DNA of 64,000 nucleotides from an uncultured Serinicoccus sp. (lineage in GTDB: Bacteria; Actinomycetota; Actinomycetes; Actinomycetales; Dermatophilaceae): NCBI RefSeq assembly GCF_947487915.1, contig NZ_CANKYH010000002.1, positions 248,001 to 312,000 of the forward strand. The letters run 5' to 3'. Each line of letters begins with the position of its first letter. Within the stretch, counting starts at the first letter, position 1. The translations under genes were made by a program, and so were the position numbers. This document shows, piece by piece, positions 42,580 through 51,338 of the stretch. The notes under the pieces are model-generated. The model was given only the letters and a program-made list of their open reading frames with translations, ran no database searches and was not told where the DNA came from.

Positions 42580-43472
42580 CGCTCCCCGGTCGTTCCCTGA
42601 CCGGGCATCCGGTCGCCCTCGTCCTCCTCGCGGTCGTCTCCGTCCAGTTCGGCGGGGCCCTGGCAGCCACGCTGCTGCCGATCGTCGGGGTGGTCGGCTC
42701 AGTGGCGCTGCGCCTCGTCCTGGCGACCGCCGTCCTGTGGCTGTTCGTGCGGCCCCGGGTCCGCGGTCGCAGCGCCGCTGACTGGTCGGTGGTCGGGTTG
42801 TTCGCCCTCGCCCTCACCACCATGAACCTCGCGTTCTACGGCTCGCTGGCCAGGCTCCCGATCGGGGTGGCCGTGACCATCGAGTTCCTGGGGCCGTTGG
42901 CCCTCGCAGCCGTGCTCTCGCGCCGACTGCGCGACGGCGCGGCCGTGCTGGCGGCCCTCATCGGCGTGACGCTCATCTCCGGGGCGTTGACCACCCCGTG
43001 GGCCGAGCTGGACCTCGTGGGCATCCTGATGGCCGCGTCCGCCGGCGCCTGCTGGGCCGCCTACATCGTGCTGAGCCGTCGCACCGGCGCCCGGTTCGCC
43101 GGGCTCGACGGGATCGCCATCTGCATGGCTCTCGGCGCGGTGGTGATGCTGCCGTTCGGTCTGCTCACGGCAGGGACTGACCTGTGGTCAGCCGACGTCC
43201 TCCTCCGCGGGCTCGGGATCGCCCTGCTCTCCTCAGCCGTGCCCTACAGCCTGGAACTGCTGGCGCTGCGCCGTCTGCGCTCGGGCACCTTCGGTGTCCT
43301 GCTCAGCCTGGAGCCCGCTGCGGCCGCCCTGGCGGGGCTGCTGGTGCTCGGCCAGGTGCTGTCCGCGTCCCAGCTGGCCGGCATGGTGCTCGTGGTGGCG
43401 GCGAGCATCGTCGTGCTCGGCCGCCCGGTCCGGGGTCACCGGTCGTCTCGGACCTCGGGCGAGCTCACCTGA
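42576..43472 (+). CDS. EamA-family (DMT) transporter, RhtA-like
   Basis: This 298-residue membrane protein has ten hydrophobic segments in two EamA repeats (drug/metabolite transporter superfamily). Conserved pieces are NLAFYGSLARLPIGVAVTIEFLGPL in repeat 1 and SSAVPYSLELLALRRL with LEPAAAALAGLLVLGQ in repeat 2. This pattern is close to RhtA-type amino-acid/threonine exporters. The GTG start overlaps the MBL gene stop. The 3' end overlaps terC on the opposite strand by 37 bases. Exported substrate is not deducible. Confidence 0.88.
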   Translation: MTLPGRSLTGHPVALVLLAVVSVQFGGALAATLLPIVGVVGSVALRLVLATAVLWLFVRPRVRGRSAADWSVVGLFALALTTMNLAFYGSLARLPIGVAVTIEFLGPLALAAVLSRRLRDGAAVLAALIGVTLISGALTTPWAELDLVGILMAASAGACWAAYIVLSRRTGARFAGLDGIAICMALGAVVMLPFGLLTAGTDLWSADVLLRGLGIALLSSAVPYSLELLALRRLRSGTFGVLLSLEPAAAALAGLLVLGQVLSASQLAGMVLVVAASIVVLGRPVRGHRSSRTSGELT

Positions 43473-44482
43473 GTCTCTTCCTCGGGCTCGGTGGCGAGCC
43501 GCGCGGCGTCCCGGCGCGACTTCGTCAGGCTGGCCACGGCGGTGACCCCGAGGATCAGGACGATGGCGGTGAGCGAGAACCAGATCGGGACCTCCGGCAC
43601 CCCGAAGTGCTCACCCCCGTTGACGAAGGGCAGCTCGTTCTCGTGCATCGCGTGCAGGATGAGCTTGACCCCGATGAACGCCAGCAGCACGGACAACCCC
43701 AGACCGAGGTAGACCAGCCGTGTGAGCAGGTCGCCGAGCAGGAAGTACAGCTGCCGCAGCCCCATGAGCGCGAAGACGTTGGCCATGAGCACGAGGTACG
43801 GCTCCTGGGTCAGCCCGAAGATGGCCGGGATGGAGTCCAGGGCGAACAGGAGGTCGGTGGTCCCCAGGGCGAGGACGACGACGGCCATGGGCGTCAGGAC
43901 GCGCTTACCGCTCTCGAGCACCCGCAGCCTGGTCCCGCCGTCCCAGGACTGGGTGACCGGGAACCGCTTCTCCACCCAGCGCAGCAGGGCGTTCTCCTGG
44001 AAGTCGTCCTCCTGCTCGTCGTGGCCGAGGTTCTCCGTGGCCAGTCGGAACGCGGTGTAGATGAGGAACGCACCGAAGACGTAGAAGACCCAGGACCAGC
44101 GCTCGATGGCAGCAGCGCCGACCAGGATGAAGACCGCCCGCATGGCGAGCGCCATGACGATACCGACCATGAGGGCGAACTGCTGGTACTTCCGCGGGAC
44201 GCCGAACTTGGCCATGATGATGAGGAAGATGAACAGGTTGTCGATGGACAGCGAGTACTCCATCAGCCACCCTGCGTAGAACTCCGCCGCGAGCTGGCCC
44301 CCCGCCAGCACGAGGACCCCCAGGCCGAAGAGCACAGCCAGCCCGACGTAGATCGACAGCGCGACCCCGACCTCCCGGCGCGAGGGTTCGTGCGGGCGTC
44401 GCCCCAGGACCAGGAGGTCGAAGGCGAAGACGACCCCGATGACGAGCAGCGTGGTCAGCCACACCCAGCCGGGCACGTTCAT
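43436..44482 (-). CDS. TerC/Alx-family integral membrane protein
   Basis: This 348-residue polytopic protein of the TerC family has the two signature segments SLSIDNLFIFLIIMAKF (N-terminal half) and FALDSIPAIFGLTQEPYLV (C-terminal half). Their conserved aspartates are implicated in metal handling. Eight or nine hydrophobic helices are present, plus an acidic loop around HDEQEDD. Family members export Mn2+ or supply metal to secreted enzymes, and were first linked to tellurite resistance. No yybP-ykoY riboswitch fits in the 85 bases upstream. Follows uvrB on the same strand with a probable terminator between. Confidence 0.9.
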   Translation of the reverse strand: MNVPGWVWLTTLLVIGVVFAFDLLVLGRRPHEPSRREVGVALSIYVGLAVLFGLGVLVLAGGQLAAEFYAGWLMEYSLSIDNLFIFLIIMAKFGVPRKYQQFALMVGIVMALAMRAVFILVGAAAIERWSWVFYVFGAFLIYTAFRLATENLGHDEQEDDFQENALLRWVEKRFPVTQSWDGGTRLRVLESGKRVLTPMAVVVLALGTTDLLFALDSIPAIFGLTQEPYLVLMANVFALMGLRQLYFLLGDLLTRLVYLGLGLSVLLAFIGVKLILHAMHENELPFVNGGEHFGVPEVPIWFSLTAIVLILGVTAVASLTKSRRDAARLATEPEEETQVSSPEVRDDR

Positions 44483-44516
44483 GGGTCACGACCTTCTCAG
44501 GAGGGGCGGACAGGGT

Positions 44517-44535
44517 GGCAGCCCGACGGGCCGCC
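44517..44535 (-). terminator. uvrB terminator hairpin
   Basis: In the transcript an 8-bp stem (GGCGGCCC with GGGCUGCC, one G-U pair) closes a three-base loop 33 bases after the uvrB stop and before terC. It is short but GC-rich. Confidence 0.45.
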
Positions 44536-44567
44536 CGCGAGTCCAGGGACGGGGTGATGCTCTCACG

Positions 44568-46679
44568 TCAGCCGGTGGCCTCGCGCATCTGGCGCAGCTC
44601 CTTCTTGAGGTCGCCGATCTCGTCCCGTAGGCGGGCCGCCAGCTCGAAGTGCAGATCGGTGGCGGCCTGGTGCATCTGCTCGGTGAGCTCGTGGATGAGA
44701 TCGGCCAGCTCCGTCGCCGGCAGCTGCTCCCCCGCCCGGCGCTCCACCGCGCCGGTACCGACGACGGACCCGGCCGCGCGGCCCCGGCCGCCGCTCTTGC
44801 CGCGGGACTGGCTGCGTCCGCTGCCCATGAGCGTCTCGGTGTCGGCGTCCTCGCGCTCGAGCATGTCGGTGATGTCGGCGATCCGCTTGCGCAGGGGGGT
44901 CGGGTCGATACCCTGCGCGGCGTTGTAGGCCAGCTGCTTGTCCCGGCGCCGGTTGGTCTCCTCGATGGCCTGCTCCATCGACGGGGTGATGGTGTCGGCA
45001 TACATGTGCACCTGACCCGAGACGTTGCGGGCCGCACGACCGATGGTCTGGATGAGCGACCGCGCGGAGCGCAGGAAGCCCTCCTTGTCGGCGTCCAGGA
45101 TGCTCACCAGGGACACCTCGGGCAGGTCGAGGCCCTCGCGGAGCAGGTTGATGCCCACCAGCACGTCGTACTCGCCGAGCCGCAGCTCGCGCAGCAGCTC
45201 GACGCGGCGCAGGGTGTCCACCTCGGAGTGCAGGTAGCGCACCCGGACACCCTTGTCGAGCAGGTAGTCGGTGAGGTCCTCGGCCATCTTCTTGGTCAGG
45301 GTCGTCACCAGGACTCTCTCGTCCCGTGCCGTGCGCTCCCCGACCTCGTGCAGCAGGTCGTCGATCTGGCCCTTGGTCGGCTTGAGGACGACCTGCGGGT
45401 CGACGAGACCGGTCGGACGGATGATCTGCTCGACATAACCCTCGCCCTTGGCCATCTCGTAGTCCCCGGGAGTGGCGGAGAGGTAGACCGTCTGGCCGAT
45501 CCGCTCCAGGAACTCCTCCCACTTCAGCGGGCGGTTGTCCATGGCGCTGGGCAGCCGGAACCCGTGGTCGACCAGGGTGCGTTTGCGCGACATGTCCCCC
45601 TCGTACATCGCACCGATCTGCGGGACGGTGACGTGGGACTCGTCCAGGACCAGCAGGAAGTCCTCCGGGAAGTAGTCGAGCAGGCAGTTCGGGGCCGACC
45701 CCGAGGACCGTCCATCGATGTGCCGGGAGTAGTTCTCGATGCCCGAGCACGACCCCACCTGGCGCATCATCTCGATGTCGTAGGTGGTCCGCATCCGCAG
45801 CCGCTGCGCCTCCAGCAGCTTGCCCTGCTTCTCGAAGGTCTCCAGCTGGGCGGCGAGCTCGGCCTCGATGCTGCCGATCGCCCGCTCCATCCGCTCGGGC
45901 CCGGCGACGTAGTGGGAGGCCGGGAAGACGTACATCTCCTGCTCCTCGCGCACCACCTCCCCGGTCAGCGGGTTGAGGGTGTAGAGGCGGTCGATCTCGT
46001 CCCCGAAGAACTCGATGCGCACCGCCAGCTCCTCGTACTGCGGGATGATCTCCACGGTATCCCCGCGCACCCGGAACGTGCCCCGCGAGAACGCCATGTC
46101 GTTGCGGGTGTACTGCATGGTGACGAACCGGCGCAGCAGCTCGTCGCGTTCCACCGTCTCCCCCACCCGCAGGCGCTCCATGCGGTCGACGTACTCCTGC
46201 GGTGTGCCGAGGCCGTAGATGCAGGACACCGACGCGACCACGACGACGTCCCGGCGGGTGAGCAGGGAGTTGGTGGCCGAGTGGCGCAGCCGCTCCACCT
46301 CGTCGTTGACGGAGGAGTCCTTCTCGATGTAGGTGTCCGTCTGCGGGACGTAGGCCTCGGGCTGGTAGTAGTCGTAGTAGCTCACGAAGTACTCCACCGC
46401 GTTGTGCGGCAGCAGCTCCTTGAACTCGTTGGCCAGCTGCGCGGCGAGCGTCTTGTTGGGCGCCATCACCAGCGTCGGGCGCTGCACCTGCTCGATCATC
46501 CACGCGGTCGTCGCCGACTTCCCGGTGCCGGTGGCGCCCAGCAGGACGATGTCCTCCTCCCCCGCCTGCACCCTGCGGGCCAGCTCCGCGATCGCCTTGG
46601 GCTGGTCCCCGCTGGGGCTGAACTCGGAGACGACGCGGAACGGGTTGACCGTGCGCTGGAGATCGGTGGTCGGACGCAT
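44568..46679 (-). CDS. uvrB: UvrB, excinuclease ABC subunit B
   Basis: This 703-residue DNA helicase-like core of excision repair has Walker [16 protein letters not shown] near residue 45 and the beta-hairpin [21 protein letters not shown] that clamps the damaged strand. Helicase motifs follow ([48 protein letters not shown]). A C-terminal UVR motif ([28 protein letters not shown] region) binds UvrC. The ATG has no Shine-Dalgarno, but a -10 TACCGT lies six bases upstream in a PafBC-type element. It follows the BCCT gene and a strong terminator, so it is transcribed separately. Confidence 0.97.
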   Translation of the reverse strand: MRPTTDLQRTVNPFRVVSEFSPSGDQPKAIAELARRVQAGEEDIVLLGATGTGKSATTAWMIEQVQRPTLVMAPNKTLAAQLANEFKELLPHNAVEYFVSYYDYYQPEAYVPQTDTYIEKDSSVNDEVERLRHSATNSLLTRRDVVVVASVSCIYGLGTPQEYVDRMERLRVGETVERDELLRRFVTMQYTRNDMAFSRGTFRVRGDTVEIIPQYEELAVRIEFFGDEIDRLYTLNPLTGEVVREEQEMYVFPASHYVAGPERMERAIGSIEAELAAQLETFEKQGKLLEAQRLRMRTTYDIEMMRQVGSCSGIENYSRHIDGRSSGSAPNCLLDYFPEDFLLVLDESHVTVPQIGAMYEGDMSRKRTLVDHGFRLPSAMDNRPLKWEEFLERIGQTVYLSATPGDYEMAKGEGYVEQIIRPTGLVDPQVVLKPTKGQIDDLLHEVGERTARDERVLVTTLTKKMAEDLTDYLLDKGVRVRYLHSEVDTLRRVELLRELRLGEYDVLVGINLLREGLDLPEVSLVSILDADKEGFLRSARSLIQTIGRAARNVSGQVHMYADTITPSMEQAIEETNRRRDKQLAYNAAQGIDPTPLRKRIADITDMLEREDADTETLMGSGRSQSRGKSGGRGRAAGSVVGTGAVERRAGEQLPATELADLIHELTEQMHQAATDLHFELAARLRDEIGDLKKELRQMREATG

Positions 46680-46708
46680 GGCTCTACGGTATCCCGCCCC
46701 ACCGACAA
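46680..46708 (-). promoter_or_regulatory. PafBC-type DNA-damage promoter of uvrB
   Basis: Read toward uvrB: TTGTCGGTG (perfect match to TTGTCRGTG), eight bases, TACCGT (46686-46691), six bases, ATG. Its first five bases also form the base of the upstream terminator stem, so terminator and promoter overlap. Confidence 0.8.
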
Positions 46709-46743
46709 GGGTGGCCCGGTCGGTCGACCGGGCCACCCTTGTC
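46704..46743 (-). terminator. Terminator of the BCCT transporter gene
   Basis: Two perfectly complementary 19-base arms (46704-46722 and 46725-46743) form a very stable hairpin with at least 17 bp and a short loop. It lies 38 bases past the BCCT stop codon, ending where the uvrB promoter begins. Confidence 0.85.
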
Positions 46744-46780
46744 CAGGGCGAGGCCGTCAGCGGCCCCGCCGAGGTCGGAC

Positions 46781-48571
46781 CTATCCGTGCTCGCCGTCCG
46801 TGGGCGCACCCTTCCTGCGCCACCCGGACCTCTTGCTCAAGGTCTGGTTGCGGGACAGCGCGTAGTCGATGCGGTCGTCGACCTTGGGCCCGAAGACGTC
46901 GTCGAAGTTCTCGTGGATCTCCCCGGTGAGCTCCCGGGTGCGCAGCCGCAGCTCCGCCTGGGTGATCTTGCGGTGCTCCGTGGCCAGCGCCTTGTAGAGC
47001 GAGATGGAGATGAGCACCATGACGACGGCGAACGGGAAACCGGTCGCTACCGAGCCCGCCTGGAGGGCGCTCAACCCCGCCGAGCCACCGGCGAGCAGCA
47101 GCCCGATGGCCACCAGCCCCTCCAGCCCTGCCCACAGGACGCGGCTCCACGTGGGCGGGTCCGGATGACCGCCCGAGGCCAGCATGTCGACGACGAGCGA
47201 GCCGGAGTCGGAGGAGGTGACGAAGAAGATGACGACCAGGATGATCGCGATCCCGGACAGCACCGTCCCGAAGGGGAGCGTGTTGAGGGTGTCGAAGAGC
47301 GCCACCTCGGCCGTGACGCCGTCCTCCCCCACGAGATCCCCGACCTCGATCTGCCGCATGATGGCGGTCCCGCCCATGACGGTGAACCACACGAAGCTGG
47401 CCAGCGTCGGGACGAGCAGGGCCCCGGCGACGAACTCGCGGACCGTGCGGCCGCGGGAGATGCGGGCGATGAAGACTCCGACGAAGGGCGCCCAGGAGAT
47501 CCACCAGCCCCAGTAGAAGATGGTCCACCCGCTGGCCCAGCTGATGCCCTCCTCGCCGCTGAAGGCGAAGCCCTCGAAGGTGATCGGGACGATGCTGGCC
47601 GCGTAGGCCCCCAGGGACTGCACGAAGTCGCGAGCCAGGAACAGGGTCGGGCCCAGCAGCAGGACGGCCAGCAGGAAGATCCCGGCCAGCACGAGGTTGG
47701 CGTTGGAGAGGTACCTGATGCCCTTGCCCACCCCGCTCACCACGGAGACGATGGCGACCAGCGTGATCACGACGATGAGGACGACCAGCAGGGTGTTGGT
47801 GCTCTCCTCGACGATGCCGAGCTCGCGCAGCCCGGTGGCGACCTGGGTGACGCCGAGCCCCAAGGAGGTCGCGACCCCGAAGACCGTGCCGACGATCGCC
47901 AGGATGTCGACGACGTCGCCCAGGGTCCCCTTCACCCGGTCCCCGAACAGGGGCTCGAGCGCCCACCGGATCGAGACCGGGCGACCCTTGCGGTGGATCG
48001 CGTAGGCCAAGGACAGGCCGATGATGACGTAGACCGACCAGGGGTGGAACCCCCAGTGCATGAAGGTCTGGGCCATGGCGCGCTCGGCCAGCTCGGCGTT
48101 CGAGGCGTCAGGGGAGACCCCGGGCGGGGGTGAGGTGAAGAACGTCAGGGGCTCGGCCACCCCGTAGAAGACCAGCCCGATGCCCATGCCGGCGGCGAAG
48201 AGCATGGCGAACCACGACTTCAGCCCGAACTCGGGCTCTTCCCCGTCCCGACCCAGCGTGATGTCGCCGAACCGGCTGAAGGCCAGGAACAGGGCGAACA
48301 CCACGAAGCCGGCGATGGCGAGGGTGTAGAACCAGCCGAAGTGGGTGACGATCCCGCTCTGGATGCTGTTCCAGAGGTCGCCGGCGGTGTCGGTGAAGAC
48401 CGCGGAGAACACCGCGACGAGCGCCACGAGCGCCAACGCGGGCCAGAAGACCCTCGGGGCCACCCCTCCGGGGCCCAGCTTCACGCCGTGGCGCAGCAGC
48501 TGCTGCTCCACGGACGAGGTCTCAGGACCGGCCGGTGGGCCCTGGTCCGTGCGTGCTGCGTTGTCGTCCAT
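46781..48571 (-). CDS. BCCT-family betaine/carnitine/choline transporter
   Basis: This 596-residue transporter has twelve hydrophobic segments. The glycine-rich helix [17 protein letters not shown] carries the BetP-type GMGIG motif. The aromatic box [17 protein letters not shown] in the middle and [19 protein letters not shown] confirm a BCCT-family osmolyte symporter, likely Na+-coupled uptake of glycine betaine. Cytoplasmic tails are charged and may sense osmolarity. The ATG has CCGGAG upstream. In other actinobacteria coaE usually occupies this spot between rpsA and uvrB, so this gene looks like a later insertion, which is inference. Confidence 0.92.
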   Translation of the reverse strand: MDDNAARTDQGPPAGPETSSVEQQLLRHGVKLGPGGVAPRVFWPALALVALVAVFSAVFTDTAGDLWNSIQSGIVTHFGWFYTLAIAGFVVFALFLAFSRFGDITLGRDGEEPEFGLKSWFAMLFAAGMGIGLVFYGVAEPLTFFTSPPPGVSPDASNAELAERAMAQTFMHWGFHPWSVYVIIGLSLAYAIHRKGRPVSIRWALEPLFGDRVKGTLGDVVDILAIVGTVFGVATSLGLGVTQVATGLRELGIVEESTNTLLVVLIVVITLVAIVSVVSGVGKGIRYLSNANLVLAGIFLLAVLLLGPTLFLARDFVQSLGAYAASIVPITFEGFAFSGEEGISWASGWTIFYWGWWISWAPFVGVFIARISRGRTVREFVAGALLVPTLASFVWFTVMGGTAIMRQIEVGDLVGEDGVTAEVALFDTLNTLPFGTVLSGIAIILVVIFFVTSSDSGSLVVDMLASGGHPDPPTWSRVLWAGLEGLVAIGLLLAGGSAGLSALQAGSVATGFPFAVVMVLISISLYKALATEHRKITQAELRLRTRELTGEIHENFDDVFGPKVDDRIDYALSRNQTLSKRSGWRRKGAPTDGEHG

Positions 48572-48669
48572 GATCTCCGGTTTCGTTGACGTCGGACTGG
48601 TGTCGTGTCAGTGCGCGATCTCGGCCACGGAACCGTATCATCCGCCTCCCGACACCCAGGGGTAGACAG

Positions 48670-48707
48670 CGACGGTCCGCCCTGCCGTTCGGCAGGGCGG
48701 ACCGTCG
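48670..48707 (-). terminator. rpsA terminator
   Basis: A perfect 17-bp stem (48670-48686 with 48691-48707) closes a GTTC tetraloop. It starts 17 bases past the rpsA stop codon. This is one of the clearest terminators in the window. Confidence 0.85.
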
Positions 48708-48724
48708 ACCCGGGGACCGAGGGG

Positions 48725-50188
48725 TCAGTTCCCGGTGAGCTTCTCCCGCAGCGCGGCCAGCGCCTCGTCCGAGGCGAGGGTGCCCGCACCGTCGTCGGAG
48801 CCGGTGGTGTTGTCCGAGGAGTATGACGTGGACGCCGGGGCGACCTCGACCCCGGCCGAGGAGTCGGCCTCGGACGCGGACTCGACCTGCGCCTTGTGCG
48901 CCTCCCAGCGGGCGTGGGCGTCGGCGTACTCCTTCTCCCACTTCTCCCGCTGCTCCTCGTGCCCCTCGAGCCACTCGTTGGTCTCGGGGTCGAAGCCCTC
49001 GGGGTACTTGTAGTTGCCCTGGTCGTCGTACTCGGCGGCCATGCCGTACAACGTCGGGTCGAACTCGTTGGCGACGGCGTCGTTGGCCTGCTTGAGCGAC
49101 AGCGAGATGCGGCGGCGCTCCAGGTCGATGTCGATGACCTTGACGAACACCTCGGCGCCGACGGTGACGATCTGCTCGGGCAGCTCGACGTGGCGCTCGG
49201 CCAGCTCGGAGATGTGGACGAGGCCCTCGATGCCGTCCTCGACGCGGACGAAGGCGCCGAAGGGCACCAGCTTGGTGACCTTGCCGGGCACGACCTGACC
49301 GATCGCGTGCGTCCGCGCGAAGGTCTGCCACGGGTCCTCGAGGGTCGCCTTCAGCGAGAGAGAGACCCGCTCGCGGTCCATGTCGACGTCCAGGACCTCG
49401 ACGGTGACCTCGTCACCGACCTCCACGACCTCGCCCGGGTGGTCGATGTGCTTCCAGGAGAGCTCGGAGACGTGGACGAGGCCGTCGACCCCGCCACCCA
49501 GGTCGACGAACGCGCCGAAGTTCACGATGCTGCTGACGACCCCGGAGCGGACCTGACCCTTGGCCAGCTCCTTGAGGAAGGTGGTGCGCACCTCGGACTG
49601 GGTCTGCTCCAGCCAGGCGCGGCGGGACAGGACCACGTTGTTGCGGTTCTTGTCCAGCTCGATGATCTTGGCCTCGATCTCCTTGCCGACGTAGGGCTGG
49701 AGGTCGCGCACGCGACGCATCTCGACGAGCGAGGCCGGCAGGAAGCCACGCAGACCGATGTCGAGGATGAGGCCGCCCTTGACGACCTCGATGACGGTGC
49801 CGGTGACGACGCCGTCCTCCTCCTTGATCTGCTCGATCGAGCCCCAGGCGCGCTCGTACTGAGCACGCTTCTTGGACAGGATCAGGCGACCCTCCTTGTC
49901 CTCCTTCTGGAGGACCAGGGCCTCGACCTCGTCACCGACGCTGACGACCTCGGAAGGGTCGACGTCGTGCTTGATGGCGAGCTCACGGGAGGGGATGACC
50001 CCCTCGGTCTTGTAGCCGATGTCGAGCAGGACCTCGTCGCGGTCGACCTTGACGATCACTCCCTCGACGATGTCGCCGTCGTTGAAGTTCTTGATCGTGG
50101 CGTCGATGGCCGCGAGCAGTTCCTCCTCAGAGCCGATGTCGTTGACGGCGATCTGGGAGGTGGCCTTCTCGGCCGTGGTGGCAGTCAT
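48725..50188 (-). CDS. rpsA: 30S ribosomal protein S1
   Basis: This 487-residue S1 has four S1/OB-fold repeats, at about residues 36-105, 123-187, 207-276 and 293-362. The best conserved are GVVSSIVNFGAFVDLGGGVDGLVHVSELSW and GKVTKLVPFGAFVRVEDGIEGLVHISEL. The N-terminus (INDIGSEEELLAAIDATIKNF-like) is the actinobacterial form. The C-terminal 120 residues are acidic and disordered (EYDDQGNYKYPEGFD onward). The ATG at 50188 has GGAG eleven bases upstream. A strong promoter lies about 120 bases further up, leaving an unusually long leader that could host autoregulation. Confidence 0.95.
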   Translation of the reverse strand: MTATTAEKATSQIAVNDIGSEEELLAAIDATIKNFNDGDIVEGVIVKVDRDEVLLDIGYKTEGVIPSRELAIKHDVDPSEVVSVGDEVEALVLQKEDKEGRLILSKKRAQYERAWGSIEQIKEEDGVVTGTVIEVVKGGLILDIGLRGFLPASLVEMRRVRDLQPYVGKEIEAKIIELDKNRNNVVLSRRAWLEQTQSEVRTTFLKELAKGQVRSGVVSSIVNFGAFVDLGGGVDGLVHVSELSWKHIDHPGEVVEVGDEVTVEVLDVDMDRERVSLSLKATLEDPWQTFARTHAIGQVVPGKVTKLVPFGAFVRVEDGIEGLVHISELAERHVELPEQIVTVGAEVFVKVIDIDLERRRISLSLKQANDAVANEFDPTLYGMAAEYDDQGNYKYPEGFDPETNEWLEGHEEQREKWEKEYADAHARWEAHKAQVESASEADSSAGVEVAPASTSYSSDNTTGSDDGAGTLASDEALAALREKLTGN

Positions 50189-50315
50189 GTAGTAGGGACT
50201 CCGATTGTGGACACGATGTATGGATGGATGTGCAGCGCCCGCCGCGCCTCGGCCGCGGAAATCCGAGAGCTCCAGGAGCTTCGGGGCACCACGAGGACGC
50301 ATGACGAACCCTGAC

Positions 50316-50344
50316 AGCGTATCGGCGCACCTCAGACAGGTCAA
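50316..50344 (-). promoter_or_regulatory. Sigma-A-type promoter of rpsA
   Basis: TTGACC (50339-50344), a 17-base spacer, and TACGCT (50316-50321), read on the minus strand. It is the best housekeeping promoter match seen in the window. The start point would be near 50309, giving a leader of roughly 120 bases with a small AGCTCC/GGAGCT stem. The -35 lies only 19 bases from the divergent methyltransferase start. Confidence 0.65.
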
Positions 50345-50362
50345 AGCGCGCATCATAGGGCG

Positions 50363-51232
50363 ATGGACCACCCGGTGCCCCCGCCCTCCCCCGACCGCGC
50401 CCTGCGACGGCGGGCCACGCACCAGGAGTCCGCCCGGGCGGGCCGGTCCTGGTGGGACGCCGAGGCCGAGCGCTACTACGAGGAGCACGGGGCGGCCCTG
50501 GGGGACGCCGAGCTCACCTGGGGCCCGGAGGGCTGGACCGAGCGGGAGCTGGGCCTCCTGGGCGGGCTGCGCGGGCGGGACGTCCTCGAGGTCGGGGCGG
50601 GCGCGGCGCAGGGCGGGCGCTGGTGCGCGGCCCAGGGGGCCCGGGTGGTCAGCACCGACCTCAGCGCGGGCATGCTGCGGGTCGCCCGCGCGATCGACGG
50701 GAGGTCTGCGGGTGCGGCACCGCTGGGGTATGCCCAGTGCGACGGGGCGAGCCTGCCCTTCGCCGACGCGTGCGTCGACCTCGTGGTCACGGCCCACGGG
50801 GTGCTCGCCTTCGTCCCGGACGCCGACGCGGTCCTGCGGGAGTGGGCGCGGGTGGTCCGCCCCGGTGGACGGGTGGTCTTCTCGCTCCCGCACCCGTTCC
50901 GGTGGGTCTGCCCCGACCTCCCGGGCCCCGAGGGTCTCGTGGCCCGGTACCCCTACGACACCCACGAGGCCTACGTCGAGGAGACCGAGGACGGGAGGGC
51001 GACCTACACCGAGCACCACCGCACGGTGGGTGACCTGGTCCGCGCGGTGCACGGCGCCGGCCTCGTCCTGGTGGATCTCGTCGAGCCCGGTTGGCCGCCG
51101 GGGCTGGCGCGGGAGTGGGGCGGGTGGGGACCGGTCCGGGGGCGGATCCTGCCCGGGACCGCGATCGTCGTGGCCCACCGACCCCGCGCGGACGTCCCCG
51201 CTCGCCCTTCGACCGGCACGGACCCGCGCTGA
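50363..51232 (+). CDS. Class I SAM-dependent methyltransferase
   Basis: This 289-residue protein has a Rossmann-fold methyltransferase core. Motif I is [14 protein letters not shown] near residue 75, motif II is VVSTDLSAGML, the acidic/aromatic motif IV is LVVTAHGVLAFVPDADAVLREWARVVRPGG, and FSLPHPFRW follows. The substrate is unknown. A homologue commonly sits beside rpsA/polA in actinobacteria. It is divergent from rpsA, and its promoter would overlap that of rpsA. No Shine-Dalgarno is evident near the ATG. Confidence 0.85.
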   Translation: MDHPVPPPSPDRALRRRATHQESARAGRSWWDAEAERYYEEHGAALGDAELTWGPEGWTERELGLLGGLRGRDVLEVGAGAAQGGRWCAAQGARVVSTDLSAGMLRVARAIDGRSAGAAPLGYAQCDGASLPFADACVDLVVTAHGVLAFVPDADAVLREWARVVRPGGRVVFSLPHPFRWVCPDLPGPEGLVARYPYDTHEAYVEETEDGRATYTEHHRTVGDLVRAVHGAGLVLVDLVEPGWPPGLAREWGGWGPVRGRILPGTAIVVAHRPRADVPARPSTGTDPR

Positions 51233-51338
51233 CCAGGTCACAGTTTGGTGACGATGGGCACGTCGGAGGGTGGCGCGGCCTAGGGTGAGATCCCGTGGAC
51301 GGGGCAACGATGCCCCCCGAACACCAGAGAGGTGACAC

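Noticed and set aside
44483-44567. Possible yybP-ykoY manganese riboswitch before terC
   Set aside because: The space is only 85 bases, contains the uvrB terminator, and shows none of the conserved aptamer loops.
48600-48660. PafBC-like GTGTCGGGA upstream of TACGGT before the BCCT gene
   Set aside because: Only 6 of 9 matches and a nine-base spacer, and the start codon is far away.
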